From contig BDSI01000007.1 in the NCBI GenBank assembly GCA_003117195.1, positions 186,001 to 250,000 on the forward strand: DNA of 64,000 bases, read 5' to 3'. This DNA is from Eudorina sp. 2006-703-Eu-15 (lineage: Eukaryota; Chlorophyta; Chlorophyceae; Chlamydomonadales; Volvocaceae). Below, piece after piece: positions 1-12,137 of the stretch. Position 1 is the first letter of the stretch, and every line of letters begins with the position of its first letter. Under the pieces are notes generated by a model. That model was not told the origin of the DNA. It saw only the letters and a program-made list of their open reading frames with translations, and searched no databases. Position numbers and translations under genes: made by a program.

Positions 1-123
1 CAACCCGCCGTGTGTGTGTGTGTAAGAAAACTGATTCGCCGTGTATGTGTGTGTGACACCCGACCCGCCCGCCGTGACGCCGCTCCCGTACAATCCCGTA
101 CGACGCTGCGCACTGCCGTACAG

Positions 124-2814
124 GCCGCCTTCCTCGAGGAGCAGCTGGATGTGTTCGAGTCGCTGCTACCCAACCTGCCGATCAATATGGAGCAGATGCG
201 CGGGTCGGACTGGGTGAGTGGGGAGTGGCCTGGGGGTAGAGGCTAAGGGGAGGGGCCTGGGCAGGAGCTAAGGGGAGGGGCCTGGGCAGGGGCTAAGGGG
301 AGGGGCCCCCTGGATCGATGGGCTCCGGGACCCCGTGGGTTTCGTCACGCCCCGATGCCCGGCAACGGTGCAGATGGAAAGCGGCTCCGCAACTCGCTGG
401 GCTCAGTGGTGGCGGTGGCGGTGGCGGTGGTGATGGAGGTGGGGGTGGTGGGGATGGTGGAATGATAACGGCCGGTGTGCCGGTGACCAGCCACAAGTCT
501 CACGTGTCTCAGCCGCACACGCCACACACGCTGTCGTGACTGGGTGCCGCTCCCTCCGCCCGCAGGCCCGAGTGGTGGCCGACCCCGACCTGGGCGCCAA
601 GCTGGTGCTGATCAAGGTGCGCAGGGGGCCAGCAGAAGGACTCACACCCCAGGGCTGTTCGTTTCTGGGTTTCCTGTCCCTGTTTAATTTAACCCCAGGG
701 CGGGCGGCGGGCGGCGGGCGGCGGGCTGCCAGAGCTTCCGGGCTCCAAGGTACCGTATTATCGTGCATGGTTATAGGATGGCCCGCGGGACGTTTCGTCT
801 CGTCCGCAGCCCCGCCCCCCGCCCCTTTCGCGCGCCGTACGGATGCTTGCCGACCAGGTTTCGAGTTTCCTCGCAAAGCGCAGTCTCGGCCGTGACCTCC
901 TTTGCCCCCCTCTTCCGCTCCATTCGCTGACGTTTGCCCTCACCGACGCCGCAACACCGCATCGCGGTCCCCCTCGGCCCCCCTTGTTGTGGTCGTTAAC
1001 CATCCGCTGCCGCGTTGCCGGTAACCGCCGCCGGCCCTGCCTCACTCCTCGCGCCTCACGCCTCACGGCGCACACCTCACTCCTCACTCCTCACTCCTCA
1101 CTCCTCACGCAGATGGCCTTCCCGGCGCTGAATGTGGAGGTGCTGCTGCGGAAGCACCCGCGCACCCTGCTGTGGAGCCGCCAGAAGCTGGAGGACAACA
1201 TTGACCAGGTGGGCAGGGGTTGGGGTCCGGCAGAGTTGGGGGCGGTTGGCAAGGGAGGATACACCCACAGACATGGGGGTTTGGCACTCGGCACACGGGC
1301 AACGGCGGGTACGGTATCGTTCTGTCGTATCTGCGGCACGGTCCGCATGTGTACGATTACGGGTACCGTCGGTTTCCAAAGGCGCGGCCTGTTTCAAGCA
1401 CCCACCCTGCACTTCCAAAACAGCACCCGCAACCCGGGACATTTTACTCCTGTTCCTGCTCCTCCTCCTCCTGCTCCTCCCCTCCTCCATCCCCTCCTCC
1501 ATCTCCTCCTCCTCCCCCTCCCCCTCCTACCCCTCCTCCCGTCGCAGGTGGCCAAGGTGCTGCACACCCTGCCCCGACCCGAGGTGGTGCTGGAGGTGCT
1601 GCCGGAGCTGTTGGACCCCCGCCAGTGCTTCAGCGTGGTGGCCACGCTAAGGAAGTGGTACCCCAAGCGGGACCCCCTGCAGGTGCTCCAGGTGCGGTTT
1701 CGGAGCGCGAAGCGCATTTGTCTTAGGCGGGCGGGGCGAGGGTTAGTTGGGTGTGCAGGGCCCAGGAGGTGAATGGCCCCGCATCTGCGCATCTGCCTAA
1801 GCAGGAGGCTGGTGTGCCGGGTGATGGGTGATGGGTGGGTTGCCGGGTTCAGGATCGGGGGTGGTGAGGCCGAGGGCCAGCAGACTGGGTTGCGGCGGCG
1901 AGGGGCAAGGGGCCGGGCTGAGACCCATCGGAGGAACGGAGCAAGGCTGACGGAGCAGAGTTACGTGGTGCTGGTGCGCGTACCGTACCGTTGGTGCACG
2001 GCGTCACGGACGGGGGGTGCTCTGTACGATGCCGTACCCGCGCAGATGGATCCAGACGTCATACGGCGGGCCGAGCAGTGGGACGTTCCCCTGGAGCCCG
2101 TGTTCTTCGATTCCGCGACCGGCACCTGGACAGCTGCGGGGTACAGCCGCAACAAACAGGAGGATTGGCAGGTACGAAACATTGTACGAACGTGGGGAAG
2201 CTCAGGCCGCAGCTGTCGAAGCGTCAGGGGGCATTTCGAATTTGAGAGGATGAAGGATGACGTTATCGCGCGATGCATGAATGGTGTGTCAAGTTTTTCA
2301 GTTGTTTTGCCAAAAATTGCAGTCAGAGTAGCCAAAGCGAAGTCCTGGCAGTCGGCATGTGCTTGCCACTCGGCACTTTCCTTGTAAACCGAAGGGCAAG
2401 GAAGGCGTTTAAAAATGTTCGGTGTCGTCACAGGGCGTTCGTACTCGCCCGTGTGTACATCTCTAGTGCAGCACATGAAGAGGAACTAACTGTGCGGCAA
2501 CTGTACGCCACCGCCTGCAGGTCTACATCGAGAAGGAGATCTACAAGCGCAAGCCCCAGCCCATCGACAAACAGGAGGCGGTGGTGGTGGGTGGAGGCGC
2601 TCCTGTCGGGGACGGCATGGCGGACGCCACCACCCCAGCGCTGCCGTTCGGCGCTGCTGCCTGGGACTCCTGGCGAGCCGCCGCCGCCGGCTTCCCGATG
2701 GCCGAGGGCGATGTGGGTTCCGACCCAGAGCGGCCTCCGGTCCCCCTTTCACCGTCAGCCCCAGAGGCGCTGCTGCGCAGCGAGGCACCTGCGGGCTCCC
2801 CCCCATCCGGGTGA
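124..2814 (+). CDS. mTERF-like conserved protein, 3' part (starts before window)
   Basis: Six exons can be joined: 124-213, 566-616, 1113-1208, 1548-1691, 2046-2171 and 2521-2814, all with GT..AG borders and all in phase 0. The 5' end lies before the window. Exons 3-4 carry a helical pattern (LLRKHPRTLLWSRQKLEDN, then VLEVLPELLDPRQCFSVV) that resembles the 'hydrophobic-x-x-x-P-x-L-L' repeats of mTERF-type organelle nucleic-acid-binding proteins. That resemblance is weak and the function is an inference. The protein then has a WDVPLEPVFFD segment and a basic YIEKEIYKRKPQPIDKQ stretch. It ends in an Ala/Pro-rich tail that looks non-conserved. The stop is TGA at 2812-2814. The last exon has a decayed second copy at 12138-12500. 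The gene is convergent with the SET-domain gene A. Confidence is good that this is a gene and low for the family name. Confidence 0.72.
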
Positions 2815-4108
2815 TGGCTGCCTGACAGCGTGTCACATTGTGTCACAATCAATGAGTCCACTTGTTGATCTTGCACACACACGTACAGGTCCCGACAATT
2901 GACTCGGGATGTGTCTTGTTTCCGCCGAAGAGATATGGTTGGAGACGGTTCATATCGCGTCGGCATGTGCTGGTTGTTCGTACCGCGCGTCGTACACGTC
3001 GCCAGCCTGCCTGCCCCGCCCGAACGCCGCGATGCGCCCCGCCAGCCAAGGGAGGGCCGCCCGATGCCCCCCGTTCGGACCGGCGGTCGGCCCACAACGT
3101 TCGTGATAGGTGAACAACGAGGAGCGGTGCAGTTCGGGAGGAGGAGCGGAGGAGATTGCACCGGGGTATGTGCACCCGGGTATGAACCCCCCCCTTCACA
3201 CGGTTTTGAATCCCCCTTGGGATGAGCGATATTGCATGTCATCTATATACAACTTATTATGTACAAGTTGTTATGTTTATGTCTATGTGCGGCCTCCATC
3301 GAGTCCAGGACGGCCCAGGCTTCGGGTGGTCTGCTTCGGCAACGGCACCCCCACATCAGCGCGTGTTCGAGTGGAGGCAGTCGACGGACGTTCAGATAGA
3401 CTCCGCTGTAACAACACTAACAACACTGGATCACTGATGCACGGAATTTGTCCAACGCGCCAACCTACCACAGACCAAGTCCAGCATCCGTACCAACCGT
3501 ACTCACGAAGCTGCTGTATTAAGATACATAAGAACCGATCAACGGAACGGGTCCCTAGACTGAATGCGTGAGGCCAGGTGGCGCAAATGCGCCACCATCC
3601 CGCGGTGATTGCTACATATTCGTGCAGCAAGACGACGTTAGGATACGGTAAAGCACTCGGCCTCCACATTTAAACCCCACATCGTGACAACCCGGGGAAC
3701 ACGGCAACTGATCGCATCACGGACTCGGCCTGCACGGTACGTCAACGTCAGCGTAAGCGGGCCAACAGCACTACTACTTGCTGGGCTGCGCTGCTTGGCT
3801 GCGCCTGATGCGCCTGATGGCTAAGGTTAAAACTAAATCCAGGAGCGAACCCGGGCACACAGCGCTGAGAATACCCGCGGCAGCCTGGTCGGTCGCAGCA
3901 CATGGATCGCCATCACACAGAACAACGGCAGCGGCTGTTGATGCCCCTCTCGTTCGGTCGTCCAGCTGCGCCCTGTTGTTGTTTGGGGGCTACAATACGA
4001 GGCCGCGTATCGCCGACCCTGTGGAGCCCCTCCATAGACGCATGGGCTGACTGAACTGAATGTCAATCCTCGATGCCTCACTCTTTAGACAGGCGACGCC
4101 TGCAGGCC
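2815..4108. other. Intergenic: 3' flanks of two convergent genes
   Basis: I see no credible coding exon here. The stretch contains the presumed 3' UTR of the upstream plus-strand gene. A TGTAA element at 3407-3411, the usual chlorophyte poly(A) signal, lies about 590 bp after its stop. The remainder is less GC-rich than the genes. Confidence 0.5.
3407..3411 (+). terminator. Candidate poly(A) signal TGTAA for the mTERF-like gene
   Basis: TGTAA (UGUAA in RNA) is the standard polyadenylation signal in volvocine algae. This is the first plus-strand copy I found downstream of the stop at 2814. A matching TGTAA at 13129-13133 lies downstream of the duplicated exon remnant. Confidence 0.4.
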
Positions 4109-4110
4109 CT

Positions 4111-4330
4111 TCCCACTCTCCTGCAACCTGCGCGTTCCCACTCCCCTGCAACCTGCGCTTTCCCACTCTCCTGCAACCTGCGCTTTCCCACTCTCCTGCA
4201 ACCTGCGCTTTCCCATCCTCCTGCAACCTGCGCTTTCCCATCCTCCTGCAACCTGCGCTTTCCCATCCTCCTGCAACGTGCGCTTTCCCATGCTCCTGCA
4301 ACGTGCGCTTTCCCATCCTCCGGCAACCAC
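4111..4330. repeat. 25-bp minisatellite, about 9 copies
   Basis: Unit TCCCAYYCTCCTGCAACCTG plus CGCTT. Copies start at 4111, 4136, 4161, 4186, 4211, 4236, 4261, 4286 and 4311, the last one diverged. There are regional variants (CACTCT early, CATCCT late; AACGTG in the last two). It lies about 285 bp beyond the stop of paralogue A, so probably in or just past its 3' UTR. I saw no equivalent array beside paralogue B. Confidence 0.9.
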
Positions 4331-4613
4331 GCTATCTACCCTGAAATTAAACCAACCCAAATCGAACCGACCGCTGCTGCGCCAAGCAATCTGCATGCCG
4401 TACCTTCGCGGGAACACGGTGCGCCGTACATGGCGGGCGTCCGCTGGACTGCAGGGTTCCCTAGGCCCCCGACGTCTGTCGTACACACTGACACAAACAA
4501 GTCGGAGCTGCTGCTGCTGCGGCGGCGGCGGCGGCGGCAGCTCATCGTCAACACATGTAGGTCTTTTATTGTCTTCCGGACAGCGGCTCAGGCGGCGGCT
4601 GCAGCTCCGGCTG

Positions 4614-7264
4614 TTACCCGACATCGTGGTCTTGCCGTTTGGGGGACTGTGCCCTGGCTGGTGGACCGCAATCCGAGTTCCCGCTGCTGCCCCCGCTGCG
4701 ACTGGTGAAATCACTGCTGCTGCTTTCGCTGCCGCTGCCGGTACCGGTGCGGCTGCCCGTGTCATCGCTGCTGATTCTCTCCCTCCTGCGGCGCCGCTTG
4801 CTGCGCTCCACGTCGCCGTAATCCGGCCGGCTGCGGCTGCGGCTGCGGCTGCGATTCCGCCGCGTCCGTTTCCGGCCGTGTCGGCTCCCCTTGCTGTGCC
4901 GGCGGCGGCGGTGGCGGCCGTGATGGCGGCTGTGCGAACGGCTCCTGCGGTCCTGTGCCTCAGCCTCGCTGACCTCCTCGTCGTGCCGGCCGCGGCGATG
5001 AGCCCGGCCGCCGCCGCTGACAGCCCTCTCACAGCCCTCTCGGCCCTCCCGGTCCTCCCGACGCGTTCCTCCTTCTGCAGGTGCTGCCGCTGGAGAGCTC
5101 GGTGGTTGACTGGCGCGCTCCGGACGGCTGACCGCCAACCCATGGGTCCCGACGCACCGCTCCGCAGCAGGCCGCCCCTCGGCCTCGCCGGTGACGAGGG
5201 AAGCTTCCGCCATCCGCTGCTGCTGCTGCTGTTGTTGTTGCTGCTGCCGCTGCTGTTGCTGCTGCTGCCCCTGCGGCGGCGGCGGCGGCGGCGGCAGCGA
5301 GGGCCTTCCGTGCAGCACCGCCTCCTCGCTGACACCGTCCAGTCGCAACACCCGGGACCAGGTGTCTCGGTGACGCCTCCATTCGCGGCCGCGGTCCCAC
5401 AGCAGCGGCTCGCCGGGCCGGATGTCCCGCAGGGCCACCAGCACCGGCAGCGGCACACCGCGGACGTACAGCGTGACGGCCTTTCGTTCGCGAGGGGTGG
5501 GAGAGGCGGGCGGAGATGCGGGAGGGGCGGGGCAGGAGGTCAGGGACAAGAGCTTAAACTGCCCAGTATCGCGGGCGGGGCGGGACCCTCAAGATGAACT
5601 CACAGCTACGTTTGCGGCGTCCGCCTTCTTCTTCCTCCTCTCCTGGGAATCGACCCACGGGTCGTTGATGTACGCGGCAAGGTTGCCGAACCCCAGCATC
5701 TGCAGCTCGAGCGGTGGCAGCTCTGCGGCGCAGACGGGGGTCCAAGGTGGGTGTGTTGGGTGTGTTGGCGCTGAGGCGGCAGGATCGCATGATGTGCTAT
5801 GAAAGAATGAGAAATGGTCCAACGTGACAGAATGAGAAGTGGTCCGTCGATGCCGTGCCGTAGGATACTGCCGTACCGTACGGTTTCGCCGTTCGTAGAA
5901 CGGTGAGAGGCATCTCAAAGGCGCCCCTTCTCCATGCAAACACCACAGGACACACAGCAAGGCCCGTCCACGACTTGGCACCCAACCCTGCCACAGCTCG
6001 AGCCCCTCAGGGCCAGGCATCCGTCATCTTGCAGCTTACCCAGGTGCTCCTGCTCCTGCCCTTGCCCCTGCGCCGGCCCTTGCTCCTGACCCTGCTCCTC
6101 ACCCTGCTCCTGCCCCTGTCTTGGGCCAGCTGTGGCTATTAAAGACGCTCTGCAAGAGGCCGCCAGGAACGACCATCCCACATACTCCTCAGCAGTAGCA
6201 GTAGCAGCTGCGCTGGCAGTAGCAGCAGCTGCAGCGGCAGCGCCACCACTGCCGACCAGGCGCTGCCGTAACTGTTGCCGTACACCGTCCTGCAGCACCC
6301 GGAAGCCCCGCTCCAGGAAGGCCTCCCCATCGGGCTTCTTGGGCATGACGTAGCCGCCGATGACGCCGACGACGTCATTGCTGCCGATGACCCGCGAGGC
6401 GAGCAGCGCCCACCTGTTACCAGTACCCCTCCGGCCAGGGTCCGGCCCCACCTCCACGCCTTTCAGCTCCAGGGGCTGCTCGGGCAGGGCCCTGCCGTAC
6501 CCGTCGGCCGACATAAGCCCCAGCCGGTCAGCAAGCCGAAGGCACACCGTATCTGGGTTCAGACCGAGGCGCTCCAGCGCCGCGGCTGCACCCGCCTCCA
6601 TCCACACCTGCCGCAGCGGCGCCATCTCAGCTAGGGGTTGTCCGTGCCGCCGTTCCGCATCCGCCTGCCATTCGGCCATCCTGCGGTCCACGCCCAGCCC
6701 GCCTGCGAACGTCACCCCACACACCCGCGTCTCACCCGGCAGCAGCGGCGGGAGGGGCACCCCCGCGGGCACGCAGCCGTGCAGGTGGGTGATGCGGGCA
6801 GCCAGGAGCTCGGGCCGGTGGGTGGCCGCTGCAGAGGTGCCTGCTGTTCCTGCCGCTGCTGCTCCTGCCGCTGCAGCTCCTGTTAACGCTGCTGCTCCTG
6901 TTGCCGCTGTTGCATCTGCTGCTGCAGAGGGCGCTGCCGGTAGCTGCAGTCGCTGGGCCGTCGCCACTTCGCCCTGATGCTGCTGCTGCTGTAGCAAGGG
7001 TTGGTGCTGCAGGCTCCCGCAGAAGGGCGACGTTGGGAGCTGCTGCTGCTGCTCCTCCTCCTCCTCCCCTGCTTCGTCGCTAAGGCTCAGGTCCACGACC
7101 TCCACTCCTCCCGAACCCGCGCCCGCGCAAGGGTGGACGGGTGCACCTGCCGGTGGTGGTTTCGGGGCGGCCGTGCCACCTGGGCAGCTGCCAGCCGCAC
7201 CGCGGGCAACGCACGTCGATGCCGCCGCGACGGTCGCCGCCTGGCCGCCATCCGATCCCATCCC

Positions 7265-7313
<49 letters not shown>

Positions 7314-7929
7314 GCTGCCTCCGCGGCGACCCCAGCCGCCTCCGCTGTCCCACATTCCACCTTTACAAGGACGCACGGCTGCTCTCCCGGCTGCGCCACG
7401 CGGTCACATGCAGCTGCAGGGGCCTCGCCCCCACAGGGGACCCCCTCCACCGCCGACGGCACGACACTGATTCCGCCAGCAGCGGCCACGGCCGTGGCCT
7501 CGTCAGGACTGGACTGGGCGGTGGCAGCGGCAGCGGCAGCAGCAACCGCACAGGGCTGCGCGGCCCCGTCGAGCCCCGACGTGGTGAGACCGGACCTGCC
7601 GGCAGCGGTCGCGGCCACCGCGGGCGGGGAAGGAGCTGCTTCCTTCGCCTGTGCGTTAGGCGGTGTAGGGCCGTGGGCGACGTCGCGGAGCGGACCCGAG
7701 GCCGGCGGCGGCGGCCGGGCGTCAGAGGTGTCAGGCGGCGGAGATTCGGCCGGCGGCGGATCCAGTACCAGCTCCAGCTTCACGTGTGGCGGTTGTTCGT
7801 TGGTGGCCGTTGCTGGGTGAGCACCCTTGCTGACCGTTGTAGTCATCTCATGGGCGGCTTGTACGACTGCCGTACGCGTCGCGTCGACCCTAGACCCCTC
7901 CTGATCGGAGGGTGCCACTGTTGTTGTTG

Positions 7930-7974
<45 letters not shown>

Positions 7975-10900
7975 ATGCTGCGGCTGCGGCTGCGGGCATT
8001 GACGCCGCGTAGGCGGCTTCTGGCGGGCCCCTGGCCGCAACCGAACCCAGTGAGGTTCGCGCGGAACCAGATCCCGGTTCTCCAGGCACCGCCGTCGCCA
8101 CCGCGGCCGCCGCCACCGGGGCCGCCGCCGCCGCCACAGATGGAGCCGCGGCAGTTGACGACGCCGCAATCTCTGACCCATCCGCCGCCGCTGCTCGCTC
8201 CACTGCCGCCGCCGCCTCAGCTGCCGCTGTCCCACGGGTCCCTTGAGCTTTCGACGCGCAGCCCGCCTTCGACGGTCGGCCCTCACCTGTCGTGCGCGCG
8301 CGCTGCGTGGCTGCGGCCGAGCGACCCATGGGGTCCGGCTGCAGCTCAGGGGGGGGGTGTGGAGTGGGTCGCTCTCTACTGCCTTCCGCTTCCGTGACCC
8401 ACGGGTCCCTTGAGCTTTCGGCGCGGCTCCCAGCGGCGGCTCCGACTCCTCCAGCCGCCGTGGCGGTGCCCGCCGCGACTGCGGCGGCGGTGCCCGCGGG
8501 CCCTCCTGCTCGTCCTCCGGAGCCGCCTCCAGCACAATCCTGCCGTCCGCCATAAGGGTCAGTTGCGCCGCGTGCCCGTCGCCGCCGCCGGAGGCGCCCA
8601 GACCTACACACCCCTGGAGGAGCTCTGGAACCGCCCCGCGGAGCCGGCATTCGCTGCCGTACACCGTCACGACGATGTCCCACGGCGGCGTCAAGCCGCC
8701 GCCGGGCCGGCGGCCGTGCAGCTCCACTCGCTCGTCGCGACCGCCCGCCGCCGCACGATCGACGGCGACGCGAAGCACCCGCCGTACATCTACCGTACTG
8801 CCGAGCAGCGTGGAGGAGTCTACGACACGCAGGGGCGCCACGACGGCGGGCAGGTTCCGCCCCGTGTGGGGATGCGGGTAGGTGACGGGTCCGAGAGAGG
8901 CGGCGGCGGCGGCGGCGGCGGCGGCGGTCTCAGCGGCAGCGGTCCCAGAGACGGTCCCAGCGGCTGCGGCGGCAGGCGTTGCTGGTGAGGGAGCCGCGCG
9001 GGCCGCCACCGCCGGTGCCACACTGCGACGGCTCCCAGGCTGCGTGACCAGCTCGTGCGAGGCCGCGGCACCCCCGCCGGCAGCGGCCGGCGCAAGTGCA
9101 GCAGCGGCGCCGCTGCCGCCGCCGCCGCCGCCGCCGCCGCCAGCTGCTTCCACAGGTGCCGCGCCGGCCTGCGACCCCGCCCGTGTGCGAGCCGAGCGGC
9201 GGAGACCGAGAAGGCCGCTGTCGTGGTTCCTCGCGCCGCCGCCGCCGCCGCTGATGCCGACCTCCTCCCCGTCTTCCCCATCACGGACGACTTCAGCCGC
9301 CGCCGCCGCCATGTCCTCCTCCGCCTCCTCCTCGCCTCTAGCAGCAGCATCCGAATGGGTCGCTTCGCTGCTGCGTCCAGAGCTGCTGCGACCGCGGCCC
9401 CCACGGCCCCTGCCGCGGCCGCGACCCAGGTTGCGGCCGCCGCCCCCACGGGCCCCACGGCCACTGCCCCGGCCGCGGCCGCGACCCGGGGGCTCCTCCG
9501 CCCCGGGGGTAGCAGCTCCCGCCGGCGCCGTCTCTGTTGCCGCCGCCGCCGCCGCAGCCGCGGGAGCTGCCTCGGAATCGTCGGTGAGGGTTGCGACCTG
9601 ATGGTAGACGCAGATGCCGGAGATATCGCCGGGGCCATCCGCGCTGCCGGCCGCTCCCGCAAGTGGCGGCGCCGCCGCGCCGCCCCCAGCCCTGATTGCC
9701 GCCAGCTGCAGGTAATCTCCCCACCGCGCTCGAATGCTGAGCAGCCAGGACTCGAGGCCCACAATCGACCACTCAACGGCCCGTGGGTCACCACCCTGCG
9801 CCTCGCCTCCTGGAGTCGATGGCGCCGCCGGCGGCGCCGCAGCCCTGACATTCCGCAGGCTCGCCCCCTCCAGACCCGGCCCGTACCCGCCCGGCAGCAG
9901 CGGCGAGACCGCCTCCGCGATCGGTACGGCAACGTCCTGCTCGCGCGCCGCACTGACGGCGCCGTGGCCGAGCAGCCGTACGACGGCCTCCGGCGGCACG
10001 GCCACGCCGGCGGCGCCGAAGCTGGTCTTGGTGAGGCGCACCGGGCGGGACAGCCGCGGCGGCGGCTGCACGCGCTCCAGAACCACGCGGCCGTCGGGCG
10101 GCGGCAGCACCTTCAGGCGCACCTCATCGTTGTGCCGCAGGTCAAAGTCCAGGGGCACGGGGAAGATATTCCTGAGGATGACGAAGGTCTGACTGCGGCG
10201 GTTGATGAGGTCCATGTCGTAGCACCGCAACGGCGCGTCGGGGGCCTCCCCCGGCGGCCTGCCGTACATCTGTACGGGTATGTGTTTCTGCTCCTGGGCG
10301 CAGCGGGCGACCTTTTCGGGGAAGGCGTGGCGCAGCGCGGCCATGCCCACCAGCGCCATCCGCCGCCGGTGATCGGTGTAATACTTGAGTACGGCTTCGC
10401 TGCCGCCGCCGCTGGCGTCGGCGTCGTCGTCACCGTCTCCGCCAGCGCCGCCGCCGCTGCCTCCAGCACCGCCGCCGCTGCCTCCAGCACCGCCGCCGCT
10501 GCCTCCAGCACCGCCGGCGCTGCCTCCAGCACCGCCGCCGCTGCCTCCGGCACCGTCGTTGGATTCCCGCGTCCCCTTCTTCGTCGTTTTGTTCTTCGCC
10601 TTTTTCTGTCCCTCACCCTGCCGCCGCTTTCCCTTCTCCTGACCAACGCGCCGGCAAGCGTTCCCGGCCGTCTCTGTGGCAGGCTCGGCGGCGGCCATGA
10701 GGCCCGCGGCGGCCGGCGCGGGCGCAGCGGCGGGGACGGCGGCGCCCGCTTGAGGCTGTGCGGCCACGGACTCGCGACGGTGTCGCCGGGCCGGCCCTGC
10801 GCCGGCAGCCAGCACCTCTGCCGGTCCGGATCCGTTGTTCGTTTCAGATCTGGTCGTCTTCCTCTTCGTCGTCGTCGTCGTCGTCGTCGTCGTCCTCTTC

Positions 10901-11466
10901 ACTTTATCCCCGGCCTCGCCCTGAGGAACGACAGTCGCGGCACCGGCAGTCGTAGCCTTAGTGACAGAACATGATGGAGCCGTAGCCGGTCAGGCAGCAG
11001 CCGCAGCTGCGGCCTTGCCCGGCGGTTGTGCAGCCGGGGTTGCTCCAGCCCCAAATTTGCAGCGGGAGTGATAGCATCAGCATTGGTACTAGCAGTAGCA
11101 TCCACGGCAACGATTGCCGCGCAAAATGCTTGCCCGGGATTGTGATTGCTGGTGGTCTGGTTGGCGGTTGCTGGCTCCGGAACCAGGGCTGCGCGGCCAC
11201 TACGAGGAGTGCCCCCAACCGGACGGCCGGGCTGGGTGCTGACGCCGGGGGCTGTGGGAGGGCAGGCAGAGCAGGTGCCCTGGGGCTTGGTCCTTTCACC
11301 ATTAACACTACGTGGGTAGTCGGGAACCAGACAACGGGCTGCCATGCCCTCGGACGCGGTGCCACCCCTCCACCTTGGATCCGCCCGCTTGGGCGGCGGT
11401 GCATTCCGCTGCAGCTCCTTTGCATGTTGCATTGCAGGCCGAGAGCGCGCCAACTGGCTGCTCCAT
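4614..11466 (-). CDS. Paralogue A: large SET-domain protein with B3-like region, RG tracts and Arg/Ser-rich tail
   Basis: Order from the N-terminus: a start region aligned with paralogue B (ATG at 11464-11466); Lys-rich and Gly/Ala linkers; a conserved block at about 10390-9600 ending in PPPDGRVVLE, tentatively B3-like; RG/RGG tracts (about 9490-9380); a second, shorter block ending TLMADGRIVLEA (about 8530); Ala- and Gln-rich linkers; the SUMO-interaction-like motif VEVVDLSLSDE followed by acidic residues (about 7090); then a SET-like domain. SET landmarks are VIGGYVMPK, GFGNLAAYINDPW (matching the NH/N-x-x-x-x-N motif region) and LPVLVALRDIRPGEPLLW (the ELxxDY-like end). An Arg/Ser-rich tail follows to the stop at 4614. 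Downstream exons close in phase: ..-6040 (donor GTAAGC), 5722-5604, 5480-4614. The 5' exon structure (11466 to about 10990) is unresolved because in-frame stops require an intron. A frame change near 8231-8421 needs an intron or reflects an insertion. The likely role is chromatin or RNA-linked lysine methylation, by inference only; the canonical SET tyrosine is not evident (LLWDRG rather than DYG), so activity is uncertain. Confidence 0.7.
5213..5272. repeat. CTG/TTG trinucleotide tract encoding poly-Gln in paralogue A
   Basis: A run of CTG and TTG triplets read on the minus strand as CAG/CAA. It gives a Gln tract shortly after the SET-like domain of paralogue A. Paralogue B keeps only a short Gln/His remnant here (near 14610-14655). 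Confidence 0.85.
7265..7311. repeat. CTG tract encoding poly-Gln in paralogue A
   Basis: Nearly pure CTG on the plus strand, read as CAG (Gln) on the coding strand, in the linker upstream of the SUMO-interaction-like motif. It is probably polymorphic in length. Confidence 0.85.
8231..8421. repeat. Pair of about 24-bp direct repeats, 167 bp apart, at a frame switch in paralogue A
   Basis: The sequence CCCACGGGTCCCTTGAGCTT plus TCG occurs at 8231 and again at 8398, a spacing of 167 bp (not a multiple of three). On the coding strand both copies encode KAQGTRG, but in two different frames. The upstream frame carries the conserved blocks and the downstream frame carries the SUMO-motif and SET region. 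A GTGGGT donor lies in the 8398 copy and a GGGACAG acceptor in the 8231 copy. Splicing them restores one frame. Confidence 0.8.
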
Positions 11467-12137
11467 TTTCCTCTTTGCAAGCGAGGCTGTACACAGACGA
11501 TGCAACCCAGGGTCGCGCCACCCGATGGTGCCTAGCGGCTGCAGCTACGTCGTCATGTGCACCAAACCTTTAAGTTATTGTGACGAGCTGATATTTAGGA
11601 TTGCACCTACCTGTGGTCTTTTCACAGAACCGAGACAAACCGGTACAAAGGAAACCCCGAGACGCCCTAGATACGTGGATGCGAAAATATGTAAACCAAA
11701 TAGTAATATGCGATCTTTACAGCTCGATGAAAGCATGGAATGTTCGTCTAGGGTTGGATCTGTTTCGGTGACAGTTATGAACAGCCCATTACAGGAGCTT
11801 AACTATCGCACGTTTGCAGTCCCTGCAGACAATCGACAGGCTACAGTGATTCCCGTGAACGGTTTGCGACAGACTACAGACCTGCACGGCATGTGGGCGG
11901 AGTTGCGACCTGTCAGGCCATCAGGCAAGACGTGAGCCAAAGCTGAGCACGCTCCAAAGTTGCTCCCGGGCACTTACGACTGCAGAGTGATGGACGTCAG
12001 CAAAAAATACAACCGTGATTGCCCTGAAGGATGCTGCGGACGGGTTCCGATTTGGATTCTGATCAGCAACGGGCTGCAAGCTGGGGGTGAGGATCAAACC
12101 GGTGCGGCGAGTTGACAGGTCCTACCTACCCTGTCCT
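11467..12137. other. Upstream region of paralogue A; no gene seen
   Basis: AT-richer DNA upstream of the A start codon. The first 70 bp or so still align with the DNA just upstream of paralogue B; beyond that no similarity was seen. The plus-strand open frame across 11540-11935 has no recognisable protein pattern. The promoter of A is presumably here. Confidence 0.45.

Noticed and set aside
5915..10980. Very long overlapping open frames on both strands across the SET gene region
   Set aside because: GC-rich Ala/Gln/Gly tracts remove stop codons in all frames. Only the minus-strand frames that align with paralogue B or with the SET pattern were kept.
11540..11935. Plus-strand open frame upstream of paralogue A
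   Set aside because: No conserved pattern, no splice context, AT-rich composition, and it occupies the expected promoter region.
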